Assembly (NCBI GenBank): GCA_963169105.1
Contig: OY720637.1
Span: 57,124,964-57,188,963 of the forward strand
DNA length: 64,000 bases
Direction: 5' to 3'
Source: Ceriagrion tenellum
Lineage: Eukaryota > Arthropoda > Insecta > Odonata > Coenagrionidae
Part shown: positions 57,081 through 64,000 of the stretch, piece after piece
Position numbering within the stretch: the stretch's first letter is position 1
How the letters are laid out: every line of letters starts with the position of its first letter
Made by a program: the position numbers and the translations under genes
The notes under the pieces: model-generated
What the model was told of the DNA's origin: nothing
The model's input: the letters and a program-made list of their open reading frames with translations, nothing else
The model's database searches: none

Positions 57081-60000
57081 AGGTCGACGCCACGAGCGTG
57101 ACCATACCCCTCGAGTATCCGCACCTTATTCGTGCTTAATTGGCGGCGCTTATAGTATTGTGAGTCACCGTAGGGTAACACCACCGGAGAACTTTCACCA
57201 TTTCCACCTCCTCTCGTCGATGTTGTTCTAGTGCCGGGATATTCTCGCTGCTTTTCCCCGGGGTGTCACCCGGGACATCACATTCTCCTCTTCCTCCGGT
57301 TTCAAAACACTTTTCCAACACAATCGGCTCCTGGCGCGTAAGGGGGAAATGGTCTTCGTTATCTGAAAGCGATCTTCATCAGTTCGCGAAGGGAAAGTGT
57401 TTTCGCGTTATCACTGGAAAGGTGAAAAAAATGTGTCACGTCGGGAACAGTAGTCCTCTCTCTGTTGATTTTCATCTCAAAGTAGTTGAATGAAAATTGC
57501 TGCTCGATTAGTGGCCATTTTTATTGTGCCTTTCAAATTCTGAACTCCCTTCTTAGCTCAGTCTGTCACCCGGCCCTTCAGTGCGAAAATAGATTGGCTA
57601 TTGGAAACAGATTTGTATTAGTTTGCGATGACCAAAGGATGACACGACCGTTATCTGTTGGAAAAACTAAGTTTCAACTAAGTAGCATGTTTTACGCAAG
57701 TTTTGCTATCAAAACAATACTCTGCCGAATTTTGGTCAAAATTGTAGTCCCTCAAAAGGTCCATTTCTTGTCGTATAAATAATGAACGCCGGGAAACTTA
57801 TCTCTCGTTCTAAATTGAGTAGGCTTACATAAAATTGCCCTCTCTTTCTGTCTCCGCTCACAACATATTTTTCATGAATCATTTGAAAAAAAACTTTGTC
57901 TCTACAAATATACATTGTCTAATTGAACTCCACCTGTTCACCGTTACCTACTTTTAGCTCTTTTTATTCTCAATGTGTTTCGTAAAATGCATCATTCAAA
58001 TCTGGACACTGGATATAACTCTCCCTTCGGAATCAAGTTGTGCCGTATGTCGTTTATGTTCATTTATCCGTGGGTGAATAAAACTACATAATTCAAATTT
58101 TATTTTATTATGTGGGTAGTCATTTTTATGAGGAGTCAAGGGAACTATAGTGAAGAGCTCGAATGTTATGAAAAAATGAATGAATTCTGATTCCTTCTTC
58201 TATCATTCTGTGCCTGCTGCAAGCCATATTTTCTCTCTACATCTTATCTTTGACTTTTATAGGATGTCCTTTCGCATGGCCGGAACATACACATTTTTTC
58301 TTTTTATTCTTCCTTTTCCATTATTTACAGTTTCCTGTTAATTGATTGTTTTGATATATTTTCTCTGCTAGCCAGATAACTTAAAATATGAAAAAGGTTA
58401 ATATCTATTTTGCGTTCTTCAAGTGTCATCTCAGACTAAAGAAAGCAAGTTATCAGGTTCAAATCACCACTCAATATGGAGTATATTGATGCAAAACAAA
58501 AGATCAATCCAGCTATGAAAGTTGTAAATAATAAGTGAAATATATTTAAGCGTTGCTTTATTTTAATTCTGCCTTCGCTCATAGCTTAATGATCACATAC
58601 CCGGGCAATCTTCTGGATAAAATTTTATGTTTGAAGTTCTTGACTAGGATCAAATTTTTTTAATTGCAATAAAGAGCAGCCAAATCGAAAAAAAAATCAA
58701 CAACCATTTCGAACGTCATATATCATAACACACGGCCGGTTTTATCATCCCTCGCTTTTCGCGGCCTCTCTCCAGCGAATATTATAAAACAGGAGCTCAT
58801 GAACACCAATCACGTTATCTGTGGATTCATGATTAATTACCCATCGGAGAGATTAATCGATTGATTCAGCATACATGTAGCTGCACCTTTCCCTTGGGTT
58901 CTGCCATTATAACGATAAAGCCGAAAGCCTCAGTAGCCGAAACGCTTTGAATCCATAAATTAACCTCTCTAAATTACGTACCTTCCTTTTAAATATTAAA
59001 AGTATAAAACTTCTCGTGAATTGAATTCATAATGACGCAACTAAAGGAAAAATTATGGCCGTGTTCATCATAATTAGTGAGTCGAGGTAGTGTCGTTGTC
59101 GTCTCTTTTACTTTTTTAATGATGGTAGCTTTTAGTGATTATTAAAGGCGATCATTTCTTTTTAATTAATTAGTGCTCCGTGTAAAATTTTTATGAAAAA
59201 ATCAGAGCCGTTGCTTTTTGTGGATCCTTTTACCCTGTTTTTTTTCTTGGGGGTACTACGCATTTGGTCTGTTAGTTCTAACATTTAATTTGTTCAGTAT
59301 ATAATGTAAAGCTTCCGGACGTCACAAGTTCTGTACTGCTTTAATTCAAAAGTTCTTTAGGTAAGAATCATTTCGTAACGCTAGGCATTATCATAATAAT
59401 CATTCAACCACCACGAGACTAAATATATTGGATCCCTAAGTCTTTCCAGCTCCCAGGAAATCGTTTTTTAGTTTCATTTTTAATTCGCGTAGTTATACCA
59501 GCACTATTATCAGTATTTTCTCGATGGTGCCACAGCACTGTTGTAATTATACGTGCCAAACCAGCCCATCTACTTAGGATTAAGGTCCTCTGGATTCCCG
59601 AGTATAACCGCGGTAAGAAAAAGCTTCTTAAAATTCAGGGAGGAGTTTAAGACCAAATCTTGTGGTAACGGTGAATTTTCTCCAACCCTTGATATCCTAG
59701 GTCTCTCAATTCCATTTTATTACTTACATCAATTTTCGTGTCACCAATTACTTATTTCTACTGGAACAGGTGCAATGCCCCAGTAGAAATATGTAGGTAA
59801 TGTATGTACGCATAAAGTTTACAGCAATGAGAATTTAAGTTGCATTAAAGGACTCGAAGGATGCTACATCATTTTCATAAGTTTCCTCCTCTAATATGCA
59901 GTGAAGTATTTAGCTAGTTCTGTTCACAAGGGTGTATCCCCAATAATTCGTATCTTGTAATTGTTAATTAATTATTTTGTATATTCTTTGAGAACAAAGT

Positions 60001-60339
60001 AGTCATAAAACCTTGCTTTAAATGTAAAACGATAGCATTAGGTCAGGGATGGCTTGTAATGAGAATATCAGTGTTGAAATAATTATTCATTTTTAATTTT
60101 TTATGAAGAATTAGCTATAGAGAAATTTTAGGTCAGGAGACCAACGAATGGTTTCTGGTGATTTTCTCTTGCCTCGATGCAGCTAAAGAGAATAGCTTTT
60201 GTGCAAAAATGTTTCCGAAATAATATATTATTGTGCTTGTAGTACATATGTGAGCTGCGGCTTTTCAGTTGAAAGAGGACATGCAAAAGTGATTGAGTGG
60301 TTTGGGCTTATCCCTGTTTTCGTTTCCAATTTGTAATTT
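57081..60339. other. Long AT-rich stretch, no gene
   Basis: No domain-bearing frame. A hairpin pairs ATTTCTACTGG (59754-59764) with CCAGTAGAAAT (59780-59790). A 98-codon frame at 57486-57782 has no recognisable family. Confidence 0.4.
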
Positions 60340-60385
60340 TGTCTCTCTTGCTTAAAAATCATGGTTTGAATCTCGAGTGGGATTT
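60340..60385 (+). mobile_element. tRNA-like B-box only
   Basis: ATGGTTTGAATCTCGAG at 60361-60377 resembles a B-box. There is no A-box support. Confidence 0.2.
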
Positions 60386-61683
60386 GCATTAACAATACGC
60401 GATGTTGCGGCAGTTATATTTTTTTTACTTTTTCATATCACACCATTTTACCCCGTCGCTTGTATTGAGCTTAAAATTTTCATGGGAGTCGTGCATTAAT
60501 ACCCATCGAAACATGTTTTTTTCGTCTTTGCATTTTCATTGGCGATTATGCGTGTGCACCGCGGCAAATTGCCAATTACCTTTCCAAGCGTCATCCATAT
60601 TTCTCGCATTCTCCTCATCCAGCTCTCCCTTAAAAAAGTTATCATTGCTCTCTCTGCAATGAATTCACTGGTTTGTCATTATGATCACGCTTTTGAAAAG
60701 TTGAACGCCAAAGTAGTACGCAAAATATCTTACAACGCTGTGCAAATCTTGCCCTTTGTGTTCATGGCAGTGAAATGATGCCCCATGAATGCGAATCAAA
60801 TCATTTTTCACATGCTCTGCACGTCTGCTTCTTGTTGATATTCTCTTAGGAGTGACTAACCCGACTTAGATATGACAACGAATGTCCGAAAAGTGAGATA
60901 TCCACGGAGTTAAGTCTTATATTACTGTTTTCTCGGCTTAATTTTGAAAGTAAAGCACAAATATGAAAAGGTATTTCAAAATTCGAAGCATTTAGTGACT
61001 TTCTTAAACGCTCTATGAAAAACGTGTATCATATCCCATGAACTACGAACACTTACCCCGTATTCTTTGACCCTAATTTATCACGAACTCTCACATGTGA
61101 TCAATGTATTCATTATTTATTTACTGATCCTCTATGCTTAGCCCTTCTGTGGCTGTATAAATTTAGCGAGGAGAGTTGTCCTAGTGTGCTGCAGCACAAC
61201 GTTTGGGCTTTAAAACTAAATCCTTTGAAATGCTACGCTCATTAATTCATGTCTGAATGTAAAGTGTGTGTGCTTCATTCATGGACCTTTTATTAACACG
61301 CGGAAGCTTCTCTCCCCAATCCTTCCAACACCCTTTTTGCACTTGTATGGAAAACTTCCTAATTAAATTTAATGCTTTTCACCTGAACTGTCTCCATTTA
61401 TATTTTCTCCCGTTTCATATTAATTCCCTAATTTTTCTGTCAAGTTCCAAAACCTGAATTTGACGTCGTGTTTTTCTCTGTCCTCAGGACTAATATTATG
61501 ATAAATAACTAAATGACGATGTTGGTGACCAAAGTAATTTCAGTGACGTATCCTTTGATCATACCCTTGATTGAGTTTTATCGAGCCAATGGTTGCGCTT
61601 TCATTCCTTATTGTCCCTTTTGCTTTCGGGGGATACCTAGTTGATGAACTTCTGAACTGAAATTTCATTTCGATTTTTTTTAA
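60386..61683. other. No gene recognised
   Basis: AT-rich DNA. Nothing recognised. Confidence 0.4.
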
Positions 61684-62200
61684 GTGTTCTACCGGTTAAG
61701 GCAGGTTTTATTGAATGTTAGAGAATCTCCTCCCGGTTGTCTTCCCCTTCAGAGACTTATTTCCCTCAAGTATATCCTTCATCGCCGCAGGATACGATCT
61801 ACCATTCTTCATCATGTCCATGAAACCTTTTCTCTTTCTTCCCCTTCCCCGCTTGCCCTACATCCATCCCTCTATCACATTCATGTGCAACCCATCGTCC
61901 TCCAGCCACCTACTCTGCCGATCTCAAATTTTATTTAGAAGTTTCCTTTCCTCGCCCACCATCTCAAGCACTTCCTCGGCAGTCTTCCTCTCCGTCCACC
62001 TCAGCTTCTCCATCCTTCTCCACACCCACATCTCAAATGCCTGCAGCCTATTCTCGTCCTCCTTTCTGAGGGTCCACGTTTCTGCCTCATACAACGCAAC
62101 GCTCCATATCAAGCTCTTCACCAGCCTCTTCTTCGCATCCTTACCCAAGGCCCCCGTCATCAGTTTAAGTAACTGAAACTGATGAAACATTTTTCCTAAA
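61684..62200 (-). mobile_element. LINE-A copy A12, longest RT fragment of the family
   Basis: The minus-strand frame reads GALGKDAKKRLVKSLIWSVA, LYEAETWTLRKEDENRLQAF, EMWVWRRMEKLRWTERKTAE and EVLEMVGEERKLLNKI, then stops at 61924. The 3' part runs on in other frames to the family end, GTGTTCTACCGG on the plus strand, at 61684. The upstream blocks LIWSVALY and TWTLRKED are the same ones that copy A6 keeps at 20568-20620. This is the best template for the family, still lacking the polymerase core. Confidence 0.9.
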
Positions 62201-62394
62201 GCTTGGCTTGGATGGGATTTCCCTAACAACGATAGCCGCCAGCATTTTCGCTTGCCTTGGAGGAATTGTTACGCGATGCGATTGGAACCCTGAAAAGTGC
62301 AATCCCTCCTAATTTTGGGTAATATTTGGATTAAGATCCGAGCGAATGGCTTTAAGTGGATCACTGGCCTTTTTTTTAGTGATTAACCAGATTT

Positions 62395-62465
62395 GATGGT
62401 CAAGATATACCCCATCTCATACTCAAGCGTAATGAGAGTTCGACTCTCACTTACGCGATTTGGGG
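62395..62465 (+). mobile_element. tRNA-derived SINE head
   Basis: TGAGAGTTCGACTCTCA (62433-62449) is a perfect T-arm with a 5-bp stem and 7-base loop. GGTCAAGATATACC before it could be the D-arm. No acceptor stem closes. Confidence 0.45.
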
Positions 62466-64000
62466 AAGCAATTCTTTCTTCAGGACTACCGTCAGTATTT
62501 TGTGAAGCACCTGGGCCGCAGAAAATTGGTTCCAAGCTTTTGAGGTGGATTTGTTAAAGAGATTTTTACGACGATCTTAACTTTAAATCCAGCACCCTCT
62601 CGTCTTTTGTCTAACTCAAATGTAATTCTTCCTGTTATTTCTTATTTATTCGCGTCCGGAAACCTATGATTGATCGAATTCAGGAGTATTTTTTTCTGTT
62701 TTTCGAGATGTGTCTGTTTCATTTAATTTCTGGCTCTATTCGCCTCAGTGAGGAACTCATTATTCCTTCATTGATCCAAGGATTTCATTTTTCTATCAAG
62801 GAGGTAGCTGCCCAATTGAGGAATATATGTCTTTGTAACCGGCAGAAATTGAATATATCTGAAGGCTTAGGTAGTATAATAAGTACTTATAGTTTTAGAG
62901 GCCCAAAGAAACCGACCCGTGTATATTTTAATTCAATTTCAACCATTCTTTGTTTAACTAAATGTTTTTCTAATTTTTTGATTTATTAGTTAACCACTGC
63001 AATTACTAAAGTCAAAATTCGTTACCTCGGAGAAAATGGCGCTGAAAACGCCTTTATTGCCTGAAAAAGTGTTCATTAAGAATATGTTCGTAGAATAATC
63101 TGTGTATTTGGTTCCTTAATTTTGTGTTTCATGGACTAAGGCATATCACCGGAGGAAGCAGTGTTATTTTTAAACATTAAAAACGAAATCGTGGAATTTT
63201 CTATTTCTTCTGATGAATCAAGACGCAATGGAGTTTCTTCAATGGTATTAGCGACTCTTGTCCCTCCCCCGAATGCATATTCGATCACGATTATCGGAGT
63301 TGGATTTCTTTTAGCCTCGATGAGAGATGCCGTTCCGTCTGGCCCCCTATCCCTCAGTCCCAGCCGCCAACTCCCTTCGTGCTCGGGTGACTCACAGTAG
63401 ATCACGTCTGGCGCGTCAGACGCCGAAAATCAGCGCCACCCCCTCCACCCCCCCGCCCCCGCCCAACCCTCCCGGCCCCGCAGTGTTCCCGCCTCTCTTT
63501 TTTTCCTTCTGAGCGCGAAATTAATACGTCCCTACGTGGTTTTTGAAAAAAAATCGCCGTTCTCCGCCAGAGCACACATAGCGCACGCTTACTGCAGATC
63601 AATAATCACCAACCCCTTCGGATATTTCCCCCCCCCCTGACCCTCCCCCACGCTACAGCCCCTCCCCTCGTTTCCCCGTGCCTTTTTAGTCCCCACCGCA
63701 GGATTCATCTTCCCTGCCTCCCCTTCATTCTTCCTCGTCCCGTCGGTCCAAACTTTTTGGCCCCACTCCACATTTCACGCCCACCTATTTCTCTCGTCTA
63801 CTTCCTTGGCCTTGCTCCATCTCAATCTTCAGTCTCCTCCCTTCCCTCCCCATTCTCCCCCTCCTCCGTCCAGACGTCCTCCCTTCCGGAAAGTGCGGTC
63901 CGCTTGCATGTCCCCTTTCCCGCCAGGGTATGCGTGCGTGTGGGGGGGTGCGGGGTCTGACGCAGGAAAAAGAGTCTGCTTCCGAGATGCATTGTTTACG
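62466..64000. other. AT-rich DNA then a C-rich tract, no gene
   Basis: AT-rich to about 63300 with a 107-codon frame at 62666-62989 of no recognised family. Bases 63420-63900 are C/T-rich with short CpG content and overlapping low-complexity frames. Confidence 0.4.

Noticed and set aside
58905..58965. Further hammerhead-like motif (GCCGAAACGC)
   Set aside because: GAAAC is present but there is no CUGANGA strand at the right distance and no GUC-type triplet.

Overview
This window looks like gene-poor, repeat-dominated nuclear DNA from an invertebrate, most likely an arthropod and probably an insect. I cannot name the species. The reasons are 64 kb with no convincing protein-coding gene, an AT-rich background broken by short C/T- or G/A-rich islands, and many short decayed copies of non-LTR retrotransposons (LINEs) whose reverse transcriptase C-termini are of types common in insect genomes. 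There are also tRNA-derived SINE heads, an hAT-type MITE and foldback elements. I see no bacterial operons, CRISPR, rRNA or intact tRNA.

Layout. At least twelve 5'-truncated copies of one LINE family (called LINE-A here) are spread over both strands at 1-342, 5405-5676, 12974-13180, 15667-16112, 17022-17431, 20566-21010, 24980-25205, 30521-30826, 31182-31412, 46073-46410, 50246-50495 and 61684-62200. A second family (LINE-B, ending in an SFFPRT-type C-terminus followed by a conserved 3' block) has five copies at 13325, 14030, 21925, 29368 and 55900. Other LINE tails lie at 11045, 20029, 24690, 33700, 36645, 38395, 42485 and 45596. DNA-transposon relics are an hAT MITE at 17541-17779 with a perfect 8-bp target duplication and a TA-flanked MITE at 55533-55785. 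Two unclassified dispersed copies lie at 11510 and 14862. Tandem duplications lie at 10115, 20911 and 47031.

The most interesting signal is a set of foldback elements (5717-5955, 41533-41704, 52479-52717, and weakly 51546-51730). Their arms carry a motif that closely follows a minimal hammerhead ribozyme: a CUGAAGA core, a short stem II, GAAA, a short palindromic stem III and a GUC cleavage triplet. Penelope-like retroelements and related retrozymes are known to carry hammerheads, so these may be decayed or non-autonomous members. One extra nucleotide sits between the core and stem II in every copy, so activity is uncertain.

Host regulatory content is only suggested. CpG-richer stretches at 7255-7600, 23480-24040 and 43740-44045 carry CRE-like, TATA-like or start-codon-plus-splice-donor signals, but none is strong enough to call a gene. 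The remaining long stretches are AT-rich DNA in which I recognise nothing.
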